Source of the DNA: JBLHKE01 sp047619485
GTDB taxonomy: Bacteria > Verrucomicrobiota > Verrucomicrobiia > Verrucomicrobiales > DEV007
DNA: 24,702 nt
Direction: 5' to 3'
Assembly (NCBI GenBank): GCA_047619485.1
Contig: JBLHKE010000023.1
Coordinates: 1-24,702, forward strand
Part shown: positions 7,629 through 14,682 of the stretch, piece by piece
How positions within the stretch are numbered: the stretch's first letter is position 1
Layout of the letters: the number at the start of each line of letters is the position of its first letter
The notes under the pieces: model-generated
What the model was told of the DNA's origin: nothing
What the model saw: the letters and a program-made list of their open reading frames with translations, nothing else
The model's database searches: none
Translations under genes and position numbers: made by a program

Positions 7629-7674
7629 CGCGTCAAACAATGCGCGTTAATAAAAACATGTATTCTGTTTCATG
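7629..7674. promoter_or_regulatory. CRYG-14 array C, before regulator 1
   Basis: Units start at 7629 (CGCG), 7643 (CGCG), 7657 (CATG) and 7671 (CATG), exactly 14 bases apart, and end just upstream of the minus-strand regulator gene. Two units use CGCG, so the shared rule is self-complementary C-R-Y-G and not CATG alone. Confidence 0.68.
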
Positions 7675-7943
7675 ATTTTAACAACCGCCACGATTTAACC
7701 TATAACCTATAACCTACAACACACATTCTGCGCCTTCCATGCTCATTTTAGACAAAAAATGCAACTCACTTATTATTAGCAAATTGCATCAATAAATTAG
7801 TCAGGTTTCTGTCATTGTGCCGATTATACTAATGGTGAGCGCACCATGCCTGATACCTCATCGTCCGTTACCAGCACCAACCGAGCCACCGCCTGCATTG
7901 CGCAGAAACACGAACTGATCGAACGCTTGCTAATAATTTTTCT
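7675..7943. other. Gene-poor AT-rich gap between array C and mrpG
   Basis: This gap lies between array C and the 3' end of the mrp operon. It holds a short heptamer tandem repeat (7696-7716) and a -10-like TATACT at 7825-7830 without a convincing -35. A 33-codon frame at 7846-7947 runs into the mrpG 3' end and has no recognisable family. No T-run hairpin is visible after mrpG, so how that operon terminates is unclear. Confidence 0.5.
7696..7716. repeat. Three tandem TAACCTA heptamers
   Basis: TAACCTA occurs three times in perfect tandem at 7696-7702, 7703-7709 and 7710-7716. The copy number is low and no function is apparent; slippage is the simplest origin. Confidence 0.7.
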
Positions 7944-8294
7944 CTAGTCCCTCTCTTCTACCGGATGAGTTGGAGTAATGTGGCGAGTGCGCTCTATTTG
8001 CTGGAGCTTCTGATGCAGCGCAGCTTTTGCCATCAGATGCGCGCCAACTGGAGCAGTGATGAACAGGAATAACGTGATCAGGATCTCATGCAGGCTGATC
8101 CCGTCCACATGGCCGGAAAAATAGATCGCGGAAGCGATCAGGATGGCGCCTGTGCCGAGTGTCGTCGCCTTCGTCGGGCCATGCAGCCGCATGAAGAAGT
8201 CTGGCAATTTCACCAGCGCGACAGATCCCAACAGGATGAAGAGCGCGCCGATTAGCACGAGGGCAGATAGGAGGATGTCGAGTATTTCAATCAT
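7944..8294 (-). CDS. mrpG: Mrp Na+/H+ antiporter subunit G
   Basis: This 116-residue last gene of the mrp operon starts 7 bases after mrpF. It has three hydrophobic segments (LLSALVLIGALFILLGSVALV, then TLGTGAILIASAIYF and ILITLFLFITAPVGAHLMAKAA). The stretch LVKLPDFFMRLHGPTKATTLG is the hallmark of MrpG/MnhG (PDFYxRLHxxTKAxTLG). A charged tail (HQKLQQIERTRHITPTHPVEERD) follows. MrpG is a small membrane subunit needed for assembly and activity of the hetero-oligomeric Na+(Li+)/H+ antiporter. Confidence 0.95.
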   Translation of the reverse strand: MIEILDILLSALVLIGALFILLGSVALVKLPDFFMRLHGPTKATTLGTGAILIASAIYFSGHVDGISLHEILITLFLFITAPVGAHLMAKAALHQKLQQIERTRHITPTHPVEERD

Positions 8295-8301
8295 GGCTAA
8301 G

Positions 8302-8592
8302 CTATTCCATTATGTCGCCCCGCAACAGGTACTTGCTCAATGCGATCGTTCCGATGAACCCCATGATCGCGATTAGCAACGCGGCTTCGAAATACAGCAT
8401 GCTTCCCTGCCTGAGGCCGAACAGGACTACCAGCGCGATCGTATTCACATACAGCGTATCCAAGGCCAGGATTCGATCGGGCATACTCGGTCCAATCAGC
8501 AGGCGTATCAGGCTAAGCACCGAGGCCGCACTCACCAGTAAAACCGCAATGCCAAGAGCAGTCTCGAGGGTTGGAGTCAGGGGGATCAGCAT
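8302..8592 (-). CDS. mrpF: Mrp antiporter subunit F
   Basis: This 96-residue protein has three membrane helices (LGIAVLLVSAASVLSLIRLL, IALVVLFGL..., LLIAIMGFIGTIALSKYLL). The motif GPSMPDRILALDTL in the first loop is diagnostic of MrpF/MnhF (GPsxpDRvvalD). Its start overlaps the mrpE stop by 7 bases, which indicates translational coupling. In Mrp complexes MrpE, F and G form the small-subunit part next to MrpD. Confidence 0.95.
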   Translation of the reverse strand: MLIPLTPTLETALGIAVLLVSAASVLSLIRLLIGPSMPDRILALDTLYVNTIALVVLFGLRQGSMLYFEAALLIAIMGFIGTIALSKYLLRGDIME

Positions 8593-9077
8593 TGTTTTAT
8601 TACCTCCAGCAGGGGTTGTTCGTATCGCTCCTGAATCTCTCGCACCAGACTTTCGGTATCTTCTCCGTGTAGGCAGTGGATCAGCAGGAAGCGTTGGTCG
8701 GCAGACAGGTCACAAGAAACCGTGCCCGGTGTTAGGGAGATCGTATTGGCGAGTAGACTAATCGCCAGAGGCGAACGCAGTTCTAGCTCATAGCGGATAA
8801 AAGCCGGCTGCAGCCGGCGATTTGGCCGGATGATCCAGATAGCCACCTGCAAGTTGGCAGTAAGAATGTCCAGCGCCAATCGCCCAGCATATTTGATAGC
8901 CAGCCAAGGGCGTCGTAGCCGGACTGGCTCAGGCCAAAACTCGGCAGTGGCGAGCGGAATCAGGATCGCCAAGATCCCGCCTAAGACCATATGGCCTGGC
9001 ACGAAAGTATTGTTCACCAACAGCCAGATCGCCCACATAGCTAGGCTCAACCACGGAAATGGAAATAGCTTCTTCAT
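8586..9077 (-). CDS. mrpE: Mrp antiporter subunit E
   Basis: This 163-residue protein begins with two membrane helices (FPWLSLAMWAIWLLVNNTFV, MVLGGILAILIPLATAEF). A segment with IKYAGRLALDILTANLQVAIWII follows, then a cytoplasmic domain containing LAISLLANTISLTPGTVSCDL, the typical MrpE signature (LANxITLTPGTxxxDv). It starts 5 bases after mrpD. MrpE is needed for assembly of the antiporter in studied species. Confidence 0.95.
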   Translation of the reverse strand: MKKLFPFPWLSLAMWAIWLLVNNTFVPGHMVLGGILAILIPLATAEFWPEPVRLRRPWLAIKYAGRLALDILTANLQVAIWIIRPNRRLQPAFIRYELELRSPLAISLLANTISLTPGTVSCDLSADQRFLLIHCLHGEDTESLVREIQERYEQPLLEVIKQC

Positions 9078-9082
9078 AGCAT

Positions 9083-10618
9083 TTATCGTCCCCCCCCGGT
9101 TGACGGCTTCTCCAAGACGGCTTCGATGTACTTCGGAACGTCTTGTAATTGGGTGGCTGTCTCAGTTGTAAATTCCATCACCACGCCTGCGAACAACACG
9201 AGCAATGGTGCCACCACCAGCATGCCACCGATGATCCACAAGGCCGACTTGTTTGGCGACTCGCCCAGTTGAACATTCTCGGCTCGTGCCATCTCCTGAG
9301 GGCGATAGAAAAGGAAGGAACCGCTACGCACCAGCGCGACCAAGATGAGCAGACTGGCAAACAGAATGCTCGCCAGCACCGACCACCGCCACGGGTGCGC
9401 CAGTGCCGCCTCCAGAATCATGATCTTGCCGATAAAGCCAGACATCGGCGGCAAACTCGCGAGTGCCACGGCGGCAAAGAAGAACCCGATCCCCAACCAA
9501 CGCCCACCTTGCATCAGCACCACGGTATCGAACCGGTCTGACGCCGCGCCTCGGCTTCGCCTGATCTGGTCAGCCAGCAGGAAAAAAGCACCCGCTAGGA
9601 GGGTCGAGTGCAGCAGGTAATACAGCCCTGCCGCGAGCGCCTCGACCCGGTTCAAACCGACCGCGATCAGCAACGTCGCAACGGACGCCAGAACTAGATA
9701 AGCCACCTGCTCGCGCAGGCCACGCGCCGCCATCACCCCCAGCGCCGCCAAAACCAGCGTAATCAGCCCCCCTGCTAGCACCCACGGCATATGCACCCAC
9801 GCCAACTCCCCCGCGCCCTCGCCAAAAACCGTGCCGTGCACCCGGATGATCGCGTAAACCCCGACCTTGGTCATGATCGCAAAAAACGCCGCCACCGGCG
9901 CAGAGGTATTCGCGTATGCCTGTGGCAACCAAAGATAAAGCGGGAACATCGCCGCCTTCAGCCCAAACACGACTAGCAGCAATAGCCCCGCAGCCGCGAT
10001 CAGCCCACTCCGCTCCGCAGGCGCTGCTGCCACCTTCTGCGCCATGTCGGCGATGTTGAGCGTGCCAACTGCCCCATACAGCGCTCCCACAGCGAACAAA
10101 AACAGCGTGGAGCCGATCAGATTGATCACCACGTAATGCAATCCAGCACGCGTGCGCGCCGCACCCGATCCGTGCAGCAGGAGTCCGTAGGAAGCCAGCA
10201 ACAGCACTTCGAAAAACACGAACAGGTTGAACACATCCCCAGTTAAGAAGGCACCGTTCAGGCCGAACAACTGCAACTGAAACAAGACGTGAAAGTGTGA
10301 TCCTTTCTCGTCGACCCGCATGAGGTTCGCATACCCGAGTGCCGCCACAGCCAGCACCGACGTGAGCAGCACCATCATCGCAGCCAATCGATCGAGCACG
10401 AGCACGATCCCGAATGGCGCTGGCCAGTTCCCTAGATTGTAAACCAGTGTGTCACCCGCCTGGACCAGCATCAGCATCTTGATCCCCAATGCTACGAGTC
10501 CGCTAGTTAGCAAGAGTCCAAGCACACGCTGGGCAGGCAATCCGAATCGCCCCACCACGAGTTGCAGTAGTCCGCCAATCAGCGGCAGAAGCACTGGTAA
10601 AATAATCCACTGCGTCAT
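9083..10618 (-). CDS. mrpD: Mrp antiporter subunit D (NuoN/NuoL-like)
   Basis: This 511-residue polytopic protein is of the proton-translocating antiporter family shared with complex I. Recognisable parts are FNLFVFFEVLLLASYGLLL, carrying the conserved helix-5 glutamate, and FGLKAAMFPLYLWLPQAYANTSAPV, carrying the conserved lysine and the LP.AY..AP motif. MTKVGVYAIIRVHGTVF and SLPPMSGFIGK follow. Its ATG overlaps the mrpC stop by 4 bases, so translation is coupled. MrpD and MrpA are the two putative ion-translocating subunits that exchange cytoplasmic Na+ for external H+. Confidence 0.97.
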   Translation of the reverse strand: MTQWIILPVLLPLIGGLLQLVVGRFGLPAQRVLGLLLTSGLVALGIKMLMLVQAGDTLVYNLGNWPAPFGIVLVLDRLAAMMVLLTSVLAVAALGYANLMRVDEKGSHFHVLFQLQLFGLNGAFLTGDVFNLFVFFEVLLLASYGLLLHGSGAARTRAGLHYVVINLIGSTLFLFAVGALYGAVGTLNIADMAQKVAAAPAERSGLIAAAGLLLLVVFGLKAAMFPLYLWLPQAYANTSAPVAAFFAIMTKVGVYAIIRVHGTVFGEGAGELAWVHMPWVLAGGLITLVLAALGVMAARGLREQVAYLVLASVATLLIAVGLNRVEALAAGLYYLLHSTLLAGAFFLLADQIRRSRGAASDRFDTVVLMQGGRWLGIGFFFAAVALASLPPMSGFIGKIMILEAALAHPWRWSVLASILFASLLILVALVRSGSFLFYRPQEMARAENVQLGESPNKSALWIIGGMLVVAPLLVLFAGVVMEFTTETATQLQDVPKYIEAVLEKPSTGGGR

Positions 10619-10971
10619 GCTTTAGCCTCCTCATCGTCCGGAAGTTTACCGCCCTCGCCATCCACATGATCATTGCCCAGCTCATCGCGAGCCTTCAAGG
10701 CTAACACGATCACAAATGCCGTCATGGCGAACGCGATGACGATCGCGGTCAAGACCAGCGCCTGTGGTAGCGGATCGGCATAGCCGTCCGCAGCCGGGTC
10801 GATCACCGCCGGCGCGCCCACCGTCAAACGCCCCATCGAAAACAGGAACACGTTCACGGCGTAAGAAAGCAGAGTCAGCCCCACCACTACTGGGAACGTG
10901 CTGGCGCGCAGCACCAGGTACACGCCACAGGTCGTCAGCACGCCCACGCTCATCGCAATCAGTACTTCCAT
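10615..10971 (-). CDS. mrpC: Mrp antiporter subunit C (NuoK-like)
   Basis: This 118-residue protein has three membrane helices (MEVLIAMSVGVLTTCGVYLVL, VVVGLTLLSYAVNVFLFSMG, DPLPQALVLTAIVIAFAMTAFVIVLAL). DPLPQALVLTAIVI is the signature shared by MrpC and NuoK. Its ATG overlaps the mrpA TGA by one base. The C-terminal tail is acidic and hydrophilic. It is homologous to the NuoK subunit of complex I and packs between the large subunits. Confidence 0.96.
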   Translation of the reverse strand: MEVLIAMSVGVLTTCGVYLVLRASTFPVVVGLTLLSYAVNVFLFSMGRLTVGAPAVIDPAADGYADPLPQALVLTAIVIAFAMTAFVIVLALKARDELGNDHVDGEGGKLPDDEEAKA

Positions 10972-13796
10972 CAGCCGTCTCCTTTCGGACGATTGTAAGG
11001 CGTTGCCTGCAAAAGGTTAAATTTACCCAGCTCCACCAAGATCATCACCGTCGCGCCAACCACCACCAGGAACACGCCTAGGTCGAAAATCATGGCACTC
11101 GCGACTTCAAATTTTCCTACCACCGGCCAATTCAAGTAAGTGAAGGCAGAAGTCAGGAAGGGAAACCCTAACAAGATCGAAACCAATCCGGTTCCGACCG
11201 CAAAGAATAGCCCCGCCGCGATTACCCGATGCATGTCGGTGCGGATACGTGCAGACGTCCACTCGATCCCGTTGCCCAGGTACTGCAAGACGATGGCGAG
11301 CGCCGCCACCAGACCCGCGATGAATCCGCCACCCGGAAGATTGTGCCCGCGCAAGAATATGAAGGCGGCGAACAAGAGCATCAGCGGAAACAGCAAGCGC
11401 GATAGATTCTGCAAGATTAACGGATGGGCATCCGTGTTCCATGACCGACCCTCCAGATCGGTTACCGAAGCACGCAGGCTGATCTTGCGCAGGAGGCCAA
11501 AAACCCCCAACCCGGCAAGTGAGAGCACGACGATTTCACCCAGGGTATCGAAGCCTCGGAAGTCCACTAGGATCACGTTCACCACGTTCGTCCCCCCCCC
11601 TCCGGAAACACTGTTCTCGAGAAAATAGCCAGAGATCGGCGACAGGTCGCGGGTCAACACCGCCAGCGTCAACACCGCCGCTCCCGACCCGAGCCCTACC
11701 GCCCAGACAGCATCCCGGAGCCGCCGCCAACGCGAACTGACCGCAGTGGTGTACTGAGGCAGGAAAAACAAGGCCAACATCAGCAGCACCACGGTGACGA
11801 GCTCGACTGATAACTGTGTCAACGCTAGGTCGGGTGCTGAAAATTTGGAAAAACCCAAAGAGACCAACAACCCGACCACCCCGAGCATGATCAGAGAAAT
11901 CATCCGCTGCCGATGCATCACAACCGTCAGCAAACTGGCCAACATCAGTCCACCGAATGCGATCAGTGCGACCGGATCAAAGCCCATCAGCGCGCGATCA
12001 CCAAACAGCGGAGCATCCGTCGAAAGGAAACCAGCCACCGCTACCAACCCGGCGGCACCCAGCGTCCACGCCAGCGTGTTCTGCAGCGAACCCTTGTCAA
12101 ACCGGCGCGTTACCGCTGTCGCCAACCCGATCAGCCCCTGCAACACCGCATTGTAGATGATCCGCGCATCCAAATACACCAGGTACCTTTCGTTCCAATC
12201 GAACAGCCGTCGGCGAAAAACGTAAACCGTGATGCCACCCAACAGCGCCAAGAAACTCATCAGCAACGGAATATTGAAACCGTGCCAGATGGCTAGGCTG
12301 TAGTACGGAGTCTTGCCCTGAATCGTCGCCTCCGCGGCGCTTGCCAACAGAGGTCCAACCGTAAGAGCGGGCAGCATGCCAACGCCTAGGCAGATGATCA
12401 CTAGAAAATCGACCGGTATGCGCATGTAGCGTGGCGGAGCATGCGGAACACGAGGCAGATCCACAGGCTCGCCATTGAAAAACACATCATGGATAAAGCG
12501 CAGCGAATACGCGACCGAGAAGGTCGCGCCGAGCGTCGCCAGAACGGGGATCGCCAGCGCCCACCGCGAAGCACCCGATGCCACCACCGCCTGATCGAAG
12601 AACATTTCCTTGCTAAGAAACCCATTCAAGAGAGGCACACCCGCCATCGCCGATGCCGCGATGATCGCCAGGATCGACGTGTGCGGCATGTATTTCATCA
12701 GGCCGTTTAGCTTGCGCATGTCCCGCGAGCCGGTCTCGTGATCGATGATTCCGGCCACCATGAACAGCGACGCTTTGAAGGTCGCGTGATTGATGATGTG
12801 GAAAAGCGCCGCCACCGCCGCCAGCGGCGTGCCCAGACCGAAAAGCAAGGTGATCAAACCGAGGTGACTGATCGTCGAATAGGCGAGCAACCCTTTTAGA
12901 TCATGTTGAAACAGGGCGACAACCGCGCCCAGCAGCAGCGTCAGCATCCCGGCAGTCCCAACAATCCAAAACCATTCCGGAGTGCCTGACAACACCGGGA
13001 AAAACCGCGCTAGTAGAAAGATGCCCGCCTTCACCATCGTCGCGGAGTGCAAATACGAAGAAACCGGGGTCGGCGCGGCCATCGCATGGGGAAGCCAAAA
13101 GTGGAACGGGAACTGGGCAGATTTGGTGAACACCCCGATGAGAATCAGGATCAGCGTCGGCAGATACCACTCGTGAGCTCGGATCTTATCACCCGCCGCT
13201 AAAACGTCGGTCAAATTGTAGCTACCCACGATCTGCCCCAGCAACAGGACACCACCCAACAGAGCCAGCCCGCCCATGCCGGTAACTGCTAGCGCCATGC
13301 GCGCCCCATGCCGCGCATCCTCACGATGTTGCCAAAAGCTGATCAGCAAGAACGAACTCAGCGCTGTTAGCTCCCAGAACACCAGCAGAAGCAGCAGGTT
13401 CTCAGAAAGCACCACGCCAAGCATCGCCCCCATGAACAGCAGCAGGCTGGAGAAAAAGCGAGGCTTCGAATCCTTCGCCGACAGGTAATAGCCAGCATAC
13501 AAAATCACCAGCAGTCCGATCACGAGGATCATCAGGGTGAATAGCAGTGACAAACCGTCCAGCCGGAACGCGAACGCCAGGCCGACACTTGGAACCCATT
13601 CCCATGATTGGATTAAGGTATCTCCGGCTAAAACCCCAGACATCGCTGGAATCAAAACCAGTAGAGCAGAAAATGCAGTTAGCGCCGCACACCAAGCCGG
13701 CGCAGCGCGATGAAATCGCGTCGAAGCCGAAATTAACAGAGCGCCGAAGAACGGCAACAGTACGGCGATTGGCAGTGCGTAGCTCGACAGATCCAT
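10971..13796 (-). CDS. mrpA: Mrp antiporter subunit A fused to subunit B
   Basis: This 941-residue membrane protein is the first gene of the mrp operon. It has three parts. The NuoL-like core includes LLVFWELTALSSFLLISFW with the helix-5 glutamate, then TKSAQFPFHFWLPHAMAAPTPVSSYLHSATMVKAG and HIINHATFKASLFMVAG. An MbhD/E-type region carries FSKFSAPDLALTQLSVELVTV and FRGFDTLGEIVVLSLAG. The last ~150 residues equal MrpB: FIFLRGHNLPGGGFIAGLVAA through ASAMIFDLGVFLVVVGA. No separate mrpB exists, so this is the fused, six-gene (group 2) arrangement. MrpA is thought to contain the Na+ or H+ entry path. The operon probably starts at array D, 158 bases upstream. Confidence 0.97.
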   Translation of the reverse strand: MDLSSYALPIAVLLPFFGALLISASTRFHRAAPAWCAALTAFSALLVLIPAMSGVLAGDTLIQSWEWVPSVGLAFAFRLDGLSLLFTLMILVIGLLVILYAGYYLSAKDSKPRFFSSLLLFMGAMLGVVLSENLLLLLVFWELTALSSFLLISFWQHREDARHGARMALAVTGMGGLALLGGVLLLGQIVGSYNLTDVLAAGDKIRAHEWYLPTLILILIGVFTKSAQFPFHFWLPHAMAAPTPVSSYLHSATMVKAGIFLLARFFPVLSGTPEWFWIVGTAGMLTLLLGAVVALFQHDLKGLLAYSTISHLGLITLLFGLGTPLAAVAALFHIINHATFKASLFMVAGIIDHETGSRDMRKLNGLMKYMPHTSILAIIAASAMAGVPLLNGFLSKEMFFDQAVVASGASRWALAIPVLATLGATFSVAYSLRFIHDVFFNGEPVDLPRVPHAPPRYMRIPVDFLVIICLGVGMLPALTVGPLLASAAEATIQGKTPYYSLAIWHGFNIPLLMSFLALLGGITVYVFRRRLFDWNERYLVYLDARIIYNAVLQGLIGLATAVTRRFDKGSLQNTLAWTLGAAGLVAVAGFLSTDAPLFGDRALMGFDPVALIAFGGLMLASLLTVVMHRQRMISLIMLGVVGLLVSLGFSKFSAPDLALTQLSVELVTVVLLMLALFFLPQYTTAVSSRWRRLRDAVWAVGLGSGAAVLTLAVLTRDLSPISGYFLENSVSGGGGTNVVNVILVDFRGFDTLGEIVVLSLAGLGVFGLLRKISLRASVTDLEGRSWNTDAHPLILQNLSRLLFPLMLLFAAFIFLRGHNLPGGGFIAGLVAALAIVLQYLGNGIEWTSARIRTDMHRVIAAGLFFAVGTGLVSILLGFPFLTSAFTYLNWPVVGKFEVASAMIFDLGVFLVVVGATVMILVELGKFNLLQATPYNRPKGDG

Positions 13797-13953
13797 GTCT
13801 CAGTAAGTCCCGCTCTTCTGAAGCGATGAATGAGCGATCGCTCGTTTGAGCGGGCGATCAACTGAGGTGGCAAGGAGGATCGTATTGAGAGGGAGCATCG
13901 GAGATTCTTACTGAGGTCTACGTCGCTATTGGTTCAAAAGACGTTTCTCATAT
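13797..13953 (-). promoter_or_regulatory. Possible structured leader of the mrp operon
   Basis: The gap between array D and mrpA holds nested complementary segments. CTCAGTAAG (13799-13807), only 2 bases upstream of the mrpA ATG, pairs perfectly with CTTACTGAG (13907-13915). Inside that, CCCGCTC (13809-13815) pairs with GAGCGGG (13848-13854). A local hairpin around CTCGTTTGAG competes for the second arm. In mRNA the outer helix would cover the ribosome-binding region. No known riboswitch class was recognised. Confidence 0.4.
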
Positions 13954-13998
13954 CATGCGAAAAATTACATGACATATATTACATGTTTTTTGATCACG
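13954..13998. promoter_or_regulatory. CRYG-14 array D, before the mrp operon
   Basis: CATG units start at 13954, 13968 and 13982, exactly 14 bases apart. A CACG follows at 13995, a spacing of 13. No other start codon of a recognised gene is near, so the array most likely serves mrpA, 158 bases away on the minus strand. The one-base irregularity makes this the least perfect array, but it has the same order and orientation as the others. Confidence 0.65.
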
Positions 13999-14001
13999 CA
14001 A
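13973..14001 (-). promoter_or_regulatory. Candidate mrp promoter overlapping array D
   Basis: On the minus strand TTGCGT (14001-13996) and TATATG (13978-13973) are 17 bases apart. The -35 overlaps the CACG unit, as in arrays A and B. A start about 7 bases downstream would give mrpA a leader of roughly 170 bases. Confidence 0.4.
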
Positions 14002-14211
14002 ACCGTTTCGGTCAATTGCGGAATCGAAGCCACCGATTTTTCGTGGTGCGCTTGTGACCCACGACTTACGACTCGGATCATCCGGAGTTCAGATCCCGGA
14101 CGGGTCAACCGACACTCGCCTGCGACTCTTTTGACGGGCGGCCTGCCTAAGGTTGATCGCAGGATCCAGTTCCCCCACGACCTCGTCGACGTCAACTGCT
14201 CCCAGCACGGT
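13999..14211. other. Spacer between array D and regulator 2
   Basis: This is a 213-base stretch with frames open on both strands but no start, composition or motif that I can support as a gene. Apart from the GTTTC-containing tail of array D at its left edge, nothing stands out. Confidence 0.45.
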
Positions 14212-14517
14212 TCAGGCGGGGCTCCCTAAAAGTTCGCCGATGGTCTTGTCTTGCTCGAGCGGGTGTCGAAGACAAAACTTCAAATCCACGTTGTAGCGAT
14301 AGCAACGCCCCTGCTTCGAGCGGGTTACAACCCCAGCCTCGTCGAGTTCTGAGAGGATGCGCTGGACGAAGCGCTGGGTGATACCCACTTGCAGGGACAG
14401 GTTGCGGACTGTGATCATCGACTCCCTTGATAGGCAGACTAGCAGGTGGCCGTGATTGGTGAGGAAGCTCCAGGCGGGCTTGATGGTCGGCTCAGAGGGC
14501 ACGGTCGATGATTTCAT
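14212..14517 (-). CDS. Small winged-helix regulator, paralog 2 (MarR-like)
   Basis: This 101-residue protein is a close paralog of the regulator at 7278-7601. It has WSFLTNHGHLLVCLSRE, TVRNLSLQVGITQRFVQRIL, VVTRSKQGRCYRYNVDLKF and a shared end (RHPLEQDKTIGELL against RHPLEADKTVGDLL). The predicted recognition segments differ at only a few positions (GITQRFVQRIL against GITERSVQRIL), so both may read the same DNA site. The ATG at 14517 lies 30 bases from array E. It is divergent from the sodium channel gene. The two regulators bracket the mrp operon. Effector unknown; the single conserved Cys in SKQGRC/SKEGRC is present in both. Confidence 0.88.
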   Translation of the reverse strand: MKSSTVPSEPTIKPAWSFLTNHGHLLVCLSRESMITVRNLSLQVGITQRFVQRILSELDEAGVVTRSKQGRCYRYNVDLKFCLRHPLEQDKTIGELLGSPA

Positions 14518-14546
14518 TTGAGAATTTGGTGGCTTGTATAATTTTA

Positions 14547-14592
14547 CATGCCATTAATATCGCGTAAAAATTAGCGTGTCATATAAAACATG
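14547..14592. promoter_or_regulatory. CRYG-14 array E, between regulator 2 and the sodium channel
   Basis: Units start at 14547 (CATG), 14561 (CGCG), 14575 (CGTG) and 14589 (CATG), all exactly 14 apart. Near-misses CTTG at 14533 and CATT at 14603 keep the phase. It lies in the 165-base divergent region and could act on both the regulator (minus) and the channel (plus). Confidence 0.72.
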
Positions 14593-14682
14593 AAACGTCA
14601 GCCATTGCAATGCCAAAACTCAGATCAGAACAAGCGAGTTCAATGCTGTCTACCGCGAAGCTATGGCTGAGCCCACAGATCG

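Noticed and set aside
7846..7947. 33-codon plus-strand frame (MPDTSSSVTSTNR...)
   Set aside because: It has a -10-like TATACT upstream but no -35, no ribosome site and no family; it overlaps the mrpG 3' end. Could be a gene remnant but cannot be supported.
13969..14229. Plus-strand 86-codon frame between array D and regulator 2
   Set aside because: It starts inside the array and overlaps the regulator 3' end; composition looks random and the opposite strand is also open.
5623..14592. CRYG arrays considered as CRISPR or iteron origin
   Set aside because: Repeats are only 4 bases with 10-base spacers, far too short for CRISPR; no Rep gene or DnaA box cluster nearby, and they sit at separate promoters.
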